Below are positions 49,451-58,565 of a DNA stretch of 64,000 bases, piece by piece. The translations under genes were made by a program, and so were the position numbers. This DNA comes from Catenuloplanes indicus (lineage in GTDB: Bacteria; Actinomycetota; Actinomycetes; Mycobacteriales; Micromonosporaceae). The notes beneath the pieces were generated by a model. It searched no databases and was not told the origin of the DNA. It saw only the letters and a list, made by a program, of their open reading frames with translations. The number at the start of each line of letters is the position of its first letter. The stretch's first letter is position 1. Location of the stretch: the NCBI RefSeq assembly GCF_030813715.1, contig NZ_JAUSUZ010000001.1, forward strand, positions 3,596,001 to 3,660,000, read 5' to 3'.

Positions 49451-50893
49451 ATGCGCCTCACCCCCCGGCGCGGCACACGACGCACCGTCACGATCGTCGC
49501 GCTCGCCGCCGCCACCCTCGCCCTGCCCGCCGCGGTCATCGCGGCGTCCCAGCCCGCCCCGACGCCGTACAATGCCCGTGCGATCACCATGACGTCCGCC
49601 GCACCCGCCTCCGCCAGCGCGGAGGGTGTCCTCGACGGCTCCGGCGCCACCACCAGCCCTGGCTGGACCGCCGGGTCCAGCGCCGGCCCGGTCACGGTGC
49701 GCCGGATCACCGGCGTGTCCGGCCCGTTCACCGCGAAGACCGCGATGGAGCTGACCCGCACCGCGACCGGCAGCGGCACCGGCGGCGGCTGGGCGCTCGC
49801 GCTCGCGCCGCTGCGCAGCCCGCAGACGTTCTTCGTACCCGGCAAGGTCTACCGGATGGAGGCCTGGGTCCGGGACACCCGCGCGTCCGGCTCCTCGATC
49901 GGCATGCTGCTGGCCAACGGCAACTACGGCAGCCGGCCGGCGGACGCCGCGGTCTACGGGAAATACTCGGACACGGCCTGGCACCTGATCACCCGTACCT
50001 TCGTGGCCACCGCGGCCGGCAAGGCGGACACCTCCGTCTATCTGGCGCTGCCGGCCTCCGGCGCGTTCGCGTTCCAGGTCACCGGCGTCAGCGTCAAGGA
50101 GTACGCGGCCGCGCTGCCGGCGCGGACCGACACCATGCCGGAGAAGCTCGTCTCGTTCGCGGGCAAGGCCGGCACCGCGCCGAACGCCGCGCACTGGAAC
50201 TACGAGACCGGCGGCAACGGCTGGGGCAACGAGGAGGTCCAGACGTACACCAGGAGCCTGGACAACGCGTCGCTGAACGGTGCCGGCAAGCTACAGATCA
50301 CCGCCCGACAGCAGAGGGTCAAGGGCACCGACGGCATCACCCGCGACTACACCAGCGCCCGCCTGACCACGGAGGGAAAGGTGACGGTCGAGGCCGGCTC
50401 GTACGTCGAGGCGGAGATCGTCGCACCGGTCGGCGCGGGCGTGTGGCCGGCGTTCTGGATGGTCGGCACCGCCACCCGTACCCAGGGCTGGCCGGCCGCC
50501 GGTGAGATCGACATCCTCGAGGGCTGGGGTGCCACGCCGACGATCGCACACAGCGCGCTGCACATGGCGAAGGCCGGTGCGCCGAAGACCGACATGCCGT
50601 ACGGCTGGGGCGAGGCCGGTGGCTCCACCGACCTGCGCGAGTCGCTGGACGCCCGGCCGCACAAGTACGGCGTGTACTTCGACCGCAACGTGGTCCGCTT
50701 CTACATCGACCGCAAGCCGACGATGACGGTCTGGGCCGCGGACGCGATCTCCTCCGGGCGTACCTGGCCGTTCGGCGGCGACCAGTTCCTGGTGCTGAAC
50801 GTGGCGGTGGCGAGCGGCACGCCGACCACCCCGATGCCGCGCACCATGACGGTCGGCGACATCGCCGTCTACGAGGGCGGAACGCCCTTCTAG
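49451..50893 (+). CDS. Secreted GH16 glycoside hydrolase with N-terminal carbohydrate-binding-like domain
   Basis: A 480-residue exported enzyme: signal peptide to about residue 32, a CBM4/9-like beta-sandwich about 50-220 (GWTAGSSAGPVTVRRITG, VYRMEAWVRDTRASGSS, WHLITRTFVAT), and a GH16 catalytic domain about 232-480. The catalytic motif is E352-I-D354-I-L-E357, preceded by VWPAFWMVG and followed by HKYGVYFDRNVVRFYIDRKP. The WNYETGGNGWGNEEVQTYT wording is typical of laminarinase (endo-beta-1,3-glucanase)-like GH16. It converges with the GT14 gene, sharing a 4-bp CTAG overlap. The palindrome at its start predicts sugar-responsive repression. Confidence 0.92.
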   Translation: MRLTPRRGTRRTVTIVALAAATLALPAAVIAASQPAPTPYNARAITMTSAAPASASAEGVLDGSGATTSPGWTAGSSAGPVTVRRITGVSGPFTAKTAMELTRTATGSGTGGGWALALAPLRSPQTFFVPGKVYRMEAWVRDTRASGSSIGMLLANGNYGSRPADAAVYGKYSDTAWHLITRTFVATAAGKADTSVYLALPASGAFAFQVTGVSVKEYAAALPARTDTMPEKLVSFAGKAGTAPNAAHWNYETGGNGWGNEEVQTYTRSLDNASLNGAGKLQITARQQRVKGTDGITRDYTSARLTTEGKVTVEAGSYVEAEIVAPVGAGVWPAFWMVGTATRTQGWPAAGEIDILEGWGATPTIAHSALHMAKAGAPKTDMPYGWGEAGGSTDLRESLDARPHKYGVYFDRNVVRFYIDRKPTMTVWAADAISSGRTWPFGGDQFLVLNVAVASGTPTTPMPRTMTVGDIAVYEGGTPF

Positions 50894-51837
50894 CCGAGAC
50901 GGAGTTCGGCGTCGATCCGGTCGAGCACCAACGGATCGGCTGACCGGAACTTGCGGGCGAACAGCCGCCGGGTCCCGTGTGGGCCCGGCGGCTGTGCCAT
51001 TTCCCCAGGGATGAGCGGCGGTGCCCAGCGGGCCGCCTTCAGCTGGTCGGCGTGGGCGGTGGTCAGCCACGGCGGGTGGTGGCCGTCCGGGCTGCCGGCC
51101 CAGTCGATGTACCACGGTCCCGCCGCGCACGGCGGCAGCGCGTCCGCACCGGCCAGCGCGGGGCTGGCCAGCATGGTCGGCACGAACGTCTCCTCCGGGA
51201 TGAGCGTGGTGCGCCAGAACCGCAGCAGGTCCGGCCGGCCGTCGACCAGGTCGAGCAGCAGTCGCGCGTGCGCGCCGGAGTAGATCTTCCAGTGGCCGCC
51301 GGCCCGCAGCTCCAGTTCCGCCGGGATCGCCCGGGGCCACGGCCAGCGCAGCGGCACGCCGCGCAGGTGCAGCACCCGGTCGCGGCGGACCAGGTAGCGG
51401 CGGTTGAGCCGCCACAGCCCGCCGTCCGGATGCCGGGGCGTGCTCCACCGGTCCAGCGGAAGCGGCAGGTTCGTGATCCACGACCGGCCCCGCCAGACCG
51501 CCAGCTCGCGAACCAGGTCGTCGACGCCCATCAGCGGGTAGCAGGCGCCGGAGAGCACCGCGACGTGCCGGGCGTCGACCGCGCGTACCGCGGCGCGCAG
51601 CCCGGTCAGCTCGGCCCGGACCAGCGACCAGCTGGCCAGCGCGGTCCGGACCCGGTCGACGACCGTCACGTACGCCGGCAGCCCGGTGGTCATCGCGTGG
51701 AACACCGGCGGCGGCGTGCGCGCGTCACAGTGCAGGAACACCGGCACCCCGGCCAGCGTACGGATCAGCCGGTGCACCTGTTCCGGATCCGCGTGGGCCA
51801 GCAGCACCACGGCGAGCGGCTCACCCACGGCGGACAC
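50890..51837 (-). CDS. GT14-like beta-1,6-N-acetylglucosaminyltransferase (core-2/I-branching family)
   Basis: A 315-residue cytoplasmic glycosyltransferase. Family marks are FLHCDARTPPPVF, ASWSLVRAELTGLRAAV, HVAVLSGACYPLMGVDDLV, the GGHWKIYSGAHARLLLDLV region and the conserved LIPEETFVPTML acidic motif. GT14 enzymes add branching GlcNAc or xylose. As the last gene of the glycan operon it may add a branch or cap before export. Its start overlaps the flippase stop region by 17 bp. Confidence 0.75.
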   Translation of the reverse strand: MSAVGEPLAVVLLAHADPEQVHRLIRTLAGVPVFLHCDARTPPPVFHAMTTGLPAYVTVVDRVRTALASWSLVRAELTGLRAAVRAVDARHVAVLSGACYPLMGVDDLVRELAVWRGRSWITNLPLPLDRWSTPRHPDGGLWRLNRRYLVRRDRVLHLRGVPLRWPWPRAIPAELELRAGGHWKIYSGAHARLLLDLVDGRPDLLRFWRTTLIPEETFVPTMLASPALAGADALPPCAAGPWYIDWAGSPDGHHPPWLTTAHADQLKAARWAPPLIPGEMAQPPGPHGTRRLFARKFRSADPLVLDRIDAELRLG

Positions 51838-53230
51838 CGGTCAGCACCCGGAAGAACCAGACGACCGTGCCGAGCACCAGCGCACCACGTACCGCCAGGA
51901 AGAACGGTGTGTCCGGCGCGGCCGCGGCCGCGAGACCGACGGTGACCGACGCGGCGATCAGCGTGCGCAGCCGCACCGGCGATGCCGGGACCGGCGCGGT
52001 GGCCGCGGCACCGCGGCGCAGGCCCAGATAAAGCAGTCCGTACCCGGCGACCGTGGCGAGCGCGGCCCCGGCCAGCCCGAGCGGCGGGATCAGCGCCCAG
52101 GTGAGCAGCAGATTCGCCCCCGCGGCCAGGCAGACCGCGACCGCGACCACGCCGGTGTGACCGGCCGCGACCAGCGCACGATGCAGCGCCAGCTGCGCGG
52201 CGAACGGCACGGCCGCCACCACGACCAGCGAGAACACCCAATACAGATCTTCCGGCCGGTACGACGGAGGCGCCCACACCCGCAGCACGAACGGTGCGCC
52301 GATCGCGACGCCGGCCACCAGCGGCACCAGCAGCCGGTAGAGCAGGTCACGGCTCGCCGCCAGCACGGCGGTGCGCTCCCCGTCCTCGGCGAGCGCGAAG
52401 AACCGCGGCATCCACGCGGTGTTCAGCACGCCGAGCAGCAGGATCGGCCCGGACGCCACGTTGTAGGCGACCTGGTAGCGGGCGACCGCGTCCGGGCCGA
52501 GCGCGGCCTGGATCAGCAGCCGGTCCGCGGTGGACAGCACCAGCATGCCGAGCACGGCGGGGACCAGCGGCAGCGCGTAGGCGAGCGCGCCGCGCAGCAT
52601 CGGCGCGTCCGCCGGGCGCAGCGCGCGTGGCGGTGCCAGCACGAGCCCGGCCAGCACGGCCACGGCCTGCAGCAGCAGCTGGCCGAGCAGGAAGTTCTCC
52701 GCGGTCGGCCGCCCGGCCGCGACCAGGCCCAGGCTCGCGGCCTCGGCCCCCGCCGACTGCAACAGGCTGACCAGCGCGAACGCGGCCAGCCGATCCTGGC
52801 TGCGGAGCAGTCCGAGCGACGCGTTGGTGATCGCGGACAGCCCGGCCCAGCCGATCGCGAGCCGCAGCGCGGGCAGCTCACCGGTCAGTCCGAGCGGCCG
52901 GGCCCAGCCGGGCGCGGTGACGAGCGCGAGCCCGGTGACCGCGAGCGCCAGCACGATCGCGAGCGTGACGATCCGGCGCGCGCCCTCCGGGCCGCTGAGG
53001 CCCGGGCGGGCGTAGGCACGCTGGATCGCGGTCTGCAGCCCGAACCCGCCGACCACGAACAGCACCTGCATGACCGTGTTCGCGGCCGCGACCGTGCCGA
53101 ACTCGCCGGTGCCGAGGAAGCGGGTGAGCACCGGCGTGAGCAGCGCGGCGCAGCCGAGCTGCACCGCCCAGAGGATCATGTAGAGCGAGTCCCGGCCGAA
53201 CAGCCGGGACACGTGCGCGTCGACGCTCAC
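51821..53230 (-). CDS. Polysaccharide flippase (Wzx/MOP superfamily)
   Basis: A 469-residue membrane protein with 12-14 hydrophobic helices and the MOP-exporter appearance: LGCAALLTPVLTRFLGTGEFGTVAAANTVMQV at the N-terminus, YALPLVPAVLGMLVLSTADRLLI in the middle and YQVAYNVASGPILLLGVLNTAWMPRFF. Wzx flippases move lipid-linked oligosaccharide units to the outer face. It overlaps the genes on both sides (4 and 17 bp) and so belongs to one tight operon with the glycosyltransferases and pyruvyltransferase. Confidence 0.88.
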   Translation of the reverse strand: MSVDAHVSRLFGRDSLYMILWAVQLGCAALLTPVLTRFLGTGEFGTVAAANTVMQVLFVVGGFGLQTAIQRAYARPGLSGPEGARRIVTLAIVLALAVTGLALVTAPGWARPLGLTGELPALRLAIGWAGLSAITNASLGLLRSQDRLAAFALVSLLQSAGAEAASLGLVAAGRPTAENFLLGQLLLQAVAVLAGLVLAPPRALRPADAPMLRGALAYALPLVPAVLGMLVLSTADRLLIQAALGPDAVARYQVAYNVASGPILLLGVLNTAWMPRFFALAEDGERTAVLAASRDLLYRLLVPLVAGVAIGAPFVLRVWAPPSYRPEDLYWVFSLVVVAAVPFAAQLALHRALVAAGHTGVVAVAVCLAAGANLLLTWALIPPLGLAGAALATVAGYGLLYLGLRRGAAATAPVPASPVRLRTLIAASVTVGLAAAAAPDTPFFLAVRGALVLGTVVWFFRVLTGVRRG

Positions 53231-55278
53231 GACGCCGGCCGGTAGGAGAAGACCACGGTCTCGCCGGAGCGGAACGCCACCGACCAGCCGGGCGCGGCCG
53301 CGAACGCGTCGCGCAGCGCGGCGAAGTCGTCCCGGGTGTGCAGCCCGTACTCCCAGCCGTAGTACGACGTGACCGGCGACCAGAGCGCGTAGAAGTGGTC
53401 GGTCCGCCAGTTCGCCTCGCGGTCCGCGTACTCCTCGAGCAGCGCGGTCAGCCGGGGCACCGCGGCCTGCGGCGTCTCGCCCGCGGGCCGGTGCGCGACC
53501 GGGTCCAGGATCGGCCGGTAGACGGAGACGTGCGTGCGCTCCCGGGTCGGCGGCACGCTGGGCAGGTCACCGGCGCCGAGGATGAGCATCCAGCTGCCGC
53601 GCGGCCGGTCCAGGAAGTACTGGAACGCGGCGCGGTCGCCGGGCCGGCTCACGTTGGACGCGTCCATGCTGAACGCGGCCGTCACGAACGTCGCGGTCAG
53701 CGCCGTGGTCAGCGCGAACAGCGCGGGCCGCCGGCGTTCGGTGAACGCGCCGGCCGCGAGCAGCGCCAGCCACGGGATGCCGAACAGCGCGGCGCGGAAG
53801 ATGCCCTCGTTGCCGTACGCGTTCCCGGCGATGATCACCAGGCCGACCGCCGGGCAGGCCGCCATCGCCCAGGCCCGCTCGTCGCGCAGCCGGGTGGCCA
53901 GCACACCGGCCGCTACCAGGCCCAGCAGCACGATCCCGGCGGACAGCGCGACCACGCTGACCGTGACGATCGGCAGCCGTTCCAGGTCGTCGACCGCGGT
54001 GGTGCGCGGCGGCCGGAAGTTCGCGGAGTCGCCGACGCCGCGCAGGCTGAGGAACGAGGAGACCGCGGAGAAGTGCGCGAGCGTCCAGGCGATCGCGGGC
54101 AGCAGCACGGTCGCGGGCGTCCACCACGGCCGCACCCAGCGGAACGCGGCCAGGACCACCAGGATCCCGCCGGTGATGTACGGACTGAGCTGATGCGTCA
54201 CCGCGAGCACGCACCCGGTCGCGACCAGCAGCGGCATCCGCCACCGCAGATCGGACAGCGCGAGACCGAACGCCAGCAGCCCGAGCACGAACCCGAGCGA
54301 CTGCGGCGAGAAGTAGTCCGCGCCGATCGGGTCCGCCAGCACGGCCAGCGCCACCGCGATCCACGCCTGGTACGGCGAGGCCAGCACGCGCCCGGCCAGG
54401 TGCCGCAGTGCGACCACCCGGAACACCGCCATCAGCGGCGGCCAGGCGATCGCCAGCCGCATCGGGTCGCGCAGGCCGGCCACGTCGCACAGCCAGGCGA
54501 CCGCGGCGAAGAACCCGGGCCACGCGTTGTACGCCCGCACCGAGGAGTCGAGCAGGCCGAGCGCGCGGATCTGCTGCACCAGCTCGACGTGCTTGTTCGC
54601 GGACTGCGAGCGCGGGCCGTCGTAGACCAGCGCGGGCGTGACCGTGAGCGTCAGCGCGAGGATCAGCACGGAGACGGCCAGCGCGGTCTGCGTACCGGCC
54701 CGCGCGGTGGCGAGCCCGATCAGCACGAGCGCGAGCCCGGCGTACCAGACCGGGCCGATCCGCACCAGGAAGCCCCACAGGCCGGGGTCGAGGTGCCGGT
54801 GGGTGAGCGCGGCGCCCAGGCAGAGTGCGCCGCCGAGCACCGCGACCAGCCCGGATGCGGCGCCGTCCGGACGCGGCCACACGATCGGCTCGCGCAGCAG
54901 CGACAGCCCGTGCGCCACCACGGCCGCGACGGTGAGCGGCACGAACACCGCGATCGGAGACCAGACGCCCATCAGCAGCATGCCGGTGCCGACGATGATC
55001 GGCAGCGCGAGCGCGGTGAGCGCGGTGAGTGTCAGCCGGGTGCCGGCCGGCAGGCGCAGCAGCGGCGCCCATGGCGCGGAGCCCAAGCCGAGCAGCGCGA
55101 ACGCCAGCAGCGCCACGCTGCGCAGCCCGGGCGCACCGGCCAGCTGGAACAGCGCGGCCAGCGGGAGCAGCAGCAGACTCCCGGCGGAGAGCGCCAGCCG
55201 CGCGGTGGTGTCCGGGTCGGCGGTGCGGAGGGAAACATGTCTCCTCTCCGGCTTGGGGGTAGGTGGCCGCGGTGTCAC
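53227..55278 (-). CDS. Large polytopic membrane protein, possible GT-C glycosyltransferase or polymerase
   Basis: A 683-residue protein with an estimated 14 or so hydrophobic helices between residues 25 and 510. There is an extracytoplasmic loop after VYDGPRSQSANKHVELVQ (about 220-250) and a C-terminal soluble domain of about 150 residues (ERTHVSVYRPILDPVAHRP, WRTDHFYALWSPVTSYYGW). Position between flippase and glycosyltransferases, and the many-helix body with an outer domain, suggest either a Wzy-type polymerase or a lipid-linked sugar transferase. No diagnostic DxD or family motif could be named, so function remains inference. Confidence 0.7.
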   Translation of the reverse strand: MTPRPPTPKPERRHVSLRTADPDTTARLALSAGSLLLLPLAALFQLAGAPGLRSVALLAFALLGLGSAPWAPLLRLPAGTRLTLTALTALALPIIVGTGMLLMGVWSPIAVFVPLTVAAVVAHGLSLLREPIVWPRPDGAASGLVAVLGGALCLGAALTHRHLDPGLWGFLVRIGPVWYAGLALVLIGLATARAGTQTALAVSVLILALTLTVTPALVYDGPRSQSANKHVELVQQIRALGLLDSSVRAYNAWPGFFAAVAWLCDVAGLRDPMRLAIAWPPLMAVFRVVALRHLAGRVLASPYQAWIAVALAVLADPIGADYFSPQSLGFVLGLLAFGLALSDLRWRMPLLVATGCVLAVTHQLSPYITGGILVVLAAFRWVRPWWTPATVLLPAIAWTLAHFSAVSSFLSLRGVGDSANFRPPRTTAVDDLERLPIVTVSVVALSAGIVLLGLVAAGVLATRLRDERAWAMAACPAVGLVIIAGNAYGNEGIFRAALFGIPWLALLAAGAFTERRRPALFALTTALTATFVTAAFSMDASNVSRPGDRAAFQYFLDRPRGSWMLILGAGDLPSVPPTRERTHVSVYRPILDPVAHRPAGETPQAAVPRLTALLEEYADREANWRTDHFYALWSPVTSYYGWEYGLHTRDDFAALRDAFAAAPGWSVAFRSGETVVFSYRPAS

Positions 55279-56552
55279 CGGATACTCCCGGAGCGGCGGG
55301 CCCGCAGGTAGAGCAGCGGACCGGCGAGGTATCCGGCGAACTCGCGCCGCAGCGCGGCCCGGGGAGCGCTCACCCCGTCCAGCCGCCGGTGCGTGTCCGC
55401 GCGGATCCGGGCCAGCCGCAGTAACCCGGCCGGGACCCGGCGCAGCAGGTCATGGCGGGTGTCCCGGGTGAGCACCAGCTTGGTCAGGTACGCGGTGAGC
55501 CCGGTGCCGTACCCGTACATCTGGCGCAGCAGCGAGCCCGGGTCCGCGCGGTGGTGGTGCCAGACGACCGCGGCCGGCTGATAGGCGATCGCGTGCCCGG
55601 CGCGCAGCACCCGGACGAACGCGTCCAGGTCCTCGCCCCCGCGGGTCGGCGAGCCGGCGCCGAGCGCCTCGTCGAAGCCGCCGATCGCGAGCGTCCGCTC
55701 CCGGTGGAACGCCACGTTCGCCCCGGTGCCGAAGATCCCCGCGGAGTACGGGTAGAGCGGCCCCCCGTCGGTGTCCCGGTCGAACAGCCGCGCGGTGACC
55801 CGGCCGGACCAGCCGGAGTTGCGCGCGTCGAAGTACGCCTCGGACGCGTTGCCGATCGAGGCGGTGCAGACCAGCCCGGTCACGCACGCGACGTCCGGGC
55901 GCGTCGCGAAGCCGCGAACCAGCCCGTGCACCCAGCCGGGGTCCACCGAGACGTCGTCGTCGGTGTAGGCGACGTAGGTGCCGCGCGCCGCGATCAGGCC
56001 CCGGTTGCGGGCGGCGGACAGGCCGGGCCGCGGCTCCCGTACGTACCGGAGCCGGCTGTCTCTCGTGGATCTCGCCGTGACCAGGCGTTCCGTCGAGTCG
56101 TCGGACGGCGCGTTGTCCACGATCACGATCTCCAGCCGCGGGTACGTGAGCGCCGCCAGCCGGTCGAGCGCGGCGCCGAGCTGCCCGGCCCGGTCGCGGG
56201 TGCAGACCACCACGGAGACGAGTTCGTCCTCGGCCACCCGGTTCGGGCAGGCCGCGCCGGCCGGTGCGGGCCGCTCGCCGACCGCCGGCTCCGCGCCCTC
56301 GACCGCCAGGTGATCGAGCGCGGCCGGGCCGAACGCCCGCCAGGCGGTCGCGACCAGCTCGTCCACCGTGGTCCCGGCCGGCCGGGTGAGGTAGCCGAGC
56401 GGCTCGCCGTGCAGCCGGACCAGGACCCGCATCCGCGGCTCACCGCGCGCCGGCACGACCGAGGCGAGCCCGTCCACACCGGAGAGCTCCAGTTCACAGC
56501 ACCGGACACCGACGCCGGTGGCCGCGGGCGCGGCGGGCAGCACGGCGGTCAC
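55275..56552 (-). CDS. GT2-family glycosyltransferase
   Basis: A 425-residue enzyme. The N-terminal 110 residues are a separate domain (ELELSGVDGL..., RVLVRLHGEPLGYLTRP), followed by a GT-A domain from LVSVVVCTRDRAGQLGAALD, with IVIVDNAPSDDST, the DxD-type TYVAYTDDDVSVDPGWV and the acceptor region FGTGANVAFHRERTLAIGGFDEALG, then WHHHRADPGSLLRQMYGYG. The gene overlaps both neighbours by 4 bp. It adds one sugar to the operon's repeat unit; which sugar cannot be told. Confidence 0.85.
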   Translation of the reverse strand: MTAVLPAAPAATGVGVRCCELELSGVDGLASVVPARGEPRMRVLVRLHGEPLGYLTRPAGTTVDELVATAWRAFGPAALDHLAVEGAEPAVGERPAPAGAACPNRVAEDELVSVVVCTRDRAGQLGAALDRLAALTYPRLEIVIVDNAPSDDSTERLVTARSTRDSRLRYVREPRPGLSAARNRGLIAARGTYVAYTDDDVSVDPGWVHGLVRGFATRPDVACVTGLVCTASIGNASEAYFDARNSGWSGRVTARLFDRDTDGGPLYPYSAGIFGTGANVAFHRERTLAIGGFDEALGAGSPTRGGEDLDAFVRVLRAGHAIAYQPAAVVWHHHRADPGSLLRQMYGYGTGLTAYLTKLVLTRDTRHDLLRRVPAGLLRLARIRADTHRRLDGVSAPRAALRREFAGYLAGPLLYLRARRSGSIR

Positions 56553-57559
56553 AGCACTCCCTCCAGCGCCTCGGACGCCTCGGCCGCGGACCGTGCGAAC
56601 GTGAGCCCGGGCAACGCGTGCAGGTACGCGTCGTACGCGGCCGAGATCTTCCCGGAGCAGTTGTCCATCGCGATCACCGGAATGCCCATCAGCGCGGCCA
56701 GCACCGCGGCGTGCAGCCGGTCGGTGACCACCGCGCGGCCCCGGGAGAGCACGGCGCGGGCCCGGTCGACGTTGTGTGCCGCGAGCGCGGCGAACGAGCG
56801 CTCCACCGTGGTCTGCAGCGGCCCGCGCAGCACCGGCAGGTGCCGGGCGACCGCGGACGGCGCGCGCAGCAGGTCCCAGCGGAGCCGGTGCGCGCCCCGG
56901 AAACCCCAGTCGGTGCGCAGCGCGCGGGCACCGGCCGGAATCATGACGCGGTGGTCGCCGGTCTGCTCGCCGTCCGTGCGCAGCAGCAGCACCACGTCGT
57001 GTGTGGCCGGTGCGGTGCGCGCCTGCGGTCCGGCCCCCGGTGCGAGGTCGGGGCAGAACTCGGCGCGGACGCCGGGGAACGCGTCCCGGGCCCGGGCCAG
57101 GCTGCGCTCGTCGCGCAGCAGCAGCGTGAGGTCCGGGTGGGCGTGGAACGCGGCACTGGCCCGCGCGAGCCGCGCCGAGTCGCGGAAGTCCATGGACTGT
57201 GGCAGCTGGACGATCGGCCGGTCCGGGTGCTCGCGGAGCAACCGTTCCCGGAAGTCCTGGCGGAGCGGCCAGAGGTCGCCCAGATTTCCCCCGCCCTGAA
57301 TGAAGATCGGACCCGCCGGATGCCGTTTGCGCAGTACCGTGGGGCTGTAGGTCCGGTCATCGGCGAGATACCGCACCACGAGGCCGAGTCGCCGCAGATG
57401 GGCCACCTGTCCAAGGTGGATCAGCGAGTCGCCGGCGTTGTCGTGAGCGGGGAAGTCGAGCAGCGCCACGTGCGGGCCGCCGGGCAGCAGATCCTGGAGG
57501 ATCGCTCCCGTCCGCGCGGTCAGGGCGCGGACGGGATCGTCGATGCGGGCGTCGGTCAC
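56549..57559 (-). CDS. Polysaccharide pyruvyl transferase
   Basis: A 336-residue enzyme of the ExoV/EpsO family that transfers pyruvate from phosphoenolpyruvate as a ketal onto a sugar residue. Key blocks are DFPAHDNAGDSLIHLG near residue 35, GPIFIQGGGNLGDLW, IVQLPQSMDF, LLRDERSLARARDAFP and the C-terminal VVTDRLHAAVLAALMGIPVIAMDNCSGKI with the catalytic RxHA-type motif. Its presence means the glycan built by this operon is probably acidic through pyruvylation. It overlaps the next gene by 4 bp and begins 22 bp after the preceding gene. Confidence 0.9.
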   Translation of the reverse strand: MTDARIDDPVRALTARTGAILQDLLPGGPHVALLDFPAHDNAGDSLIHLGQVAHLRRLGLVVRYLADDRTYSPTVLRKRHPAGPIFIQGGGNLGDLWPLRQDFRERLLREHPDRPIVQLPQSMDFRDSARLARASAAFHAHPDLTLLLRDERSLARARDAFPGVRAEFCPDLAPGAGPQARTAPATHDVVLLLRTDGEQTGDHRVMIPAGARALRTDWGFRGAHRLRWDLLRAPSAVARHLPVLRGPLQTTVERSFAALAAHNVDRARAVLSRGRAVVTDRLHAAVLAALMGIPVIAMDNCSGKISAAYDAYLHALPGLTFARSAAEASEALEGVL

Positions 57560-57581
57560 GTGAGAGTCCTCCGGGCGACGG

Positions 57582-58565
57582 TCATCGGGTGGCCCTCCGG
57601 GTTCCGGTCGGGCGGCCGGTCAGGTAGCCGAGCGCGGTCACGGTCAGCCCGGCGAGGATCGCGCCTGCCTGGAGCAGTCCGCTGGGCCGCCGGATCGCAC
57701 CGGCGAGTCCGCGGGCCACGCCGAGCGGCAGCACCACGCGGACGTACCGGCGTTCGGCCGCGAGCGCGGCACCGGCACCGGCCAGCGCGGCGACCGCACG
57801 CTTGGACCGGCCCTCGTGGTAGCAGCGGCTCAGGAAGTAGCGCAGCCGCTGCCGGTCGGCGGGCACCAGGTGGTCCACCCGGGCCCGCGGGTCGAAGACG
57901 ACGGCGGCACCGGTGTGCCGTCGCGCCAGGCGGATGCAGAACTCGGTCTCCTCGCAGCCGACCGGGAGCGTCCCGACCCGGCCGACCACTTCGGAGAAGC
58001 CGCCGACCTCGGCGAAACACGACCGGCGAATCGCCATCGAGGCGCCGATCGGGTTGCGCACCGGCGCCGGCGTGGTGGGCAGGCCGCGGTAACCGCAGCC
58101 GACCACCCAGCCGAACTCGGGCGGGAACCAGCACGGCGGCGATCCACCGGCCCAGCGCGGCGCCACCTCGGTGCCGACGACCTGCACGGCCGGGTCGGCG
58201 AAACCGGCGCGGACCCGGCCGAGCCAGCCGTCCGCGGCGGTGGCGTCGTCGTCCAGGAACGCGACGACCGGGCAGTGGCTGAGCCGGACGCCGGTGTTGC
58301 GGGCGCCGGACAGGCCGGGCGGCCCGGCACTGGCGACCGCGTGCGCGCCGGGGATCTCCCGGTCCACCCGGGACAGCAGCCCCGGGTTGTGGTCCACCAC
58401 GACGATCAGCTCGTCGTGCGGTGCCAGCTGGGCGATGACGGACGCGCAGGCGGCGACGAGCTCGTCGAAGCGTCGTTCGTGGTAGGTGCAGACGACGACG
58501 CTGATCGCGGGCGTGCCCGTATGGTCGCCGGCTCTGGTGGTGTCCTCCGGTGCGAGCAGGGTCAC
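57582..58565 (-). CDS. GT2-family glycosyltransferase
   Basis: A 327-residue GT-A enzyme: ISVVVCTYHERRFDELV, DELIVVVDHNPGLLSRV, PGLSGARNTGVRLSHCP with the metal motif VVAFLDDDATAADGWL, then NPIGASMAIRRSCFAEVGGFSE and GCEETEFCIRLARRH. The C-terminus has a hydrophobic helix (GLLQAGAILAGLTVTALGYL) that may tether it to the membrane. GTG 58565 overlaps the upstream gene's stop by 4 bp. It is the second glycosyltransferase of the surface-glycan operon. Confidence 0.85.
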   Translation of the reverse strand: MTLLAPEDTTRAGDHTGTPAISVVVCTYHERRFDELVAACASVIAQLAPHDELIVVVDHNPGLLSRVDREIPGAHAVASAGPPGLSGARNTGVRLSHCPVVAFLDDDATAADGWLGRVRAGFADPAVQVVGTEVAPRWAGGSPPCWFPPEFGWVVGCGYRGLPTTPAPVRNPIGASMAIRRSCFAEVGGFSEVVGRVGTLPVGCEETEFCIRLARRHTGAAVVFDPRARVDHLVPADRQRLRYFLSRCYHEGRSKRAVAALAGAGAALAAERRYVRVVLPLGVARGLAGAIRRPSGLLQAGAILAGLTVTALGYLTGRPTGTRRATR

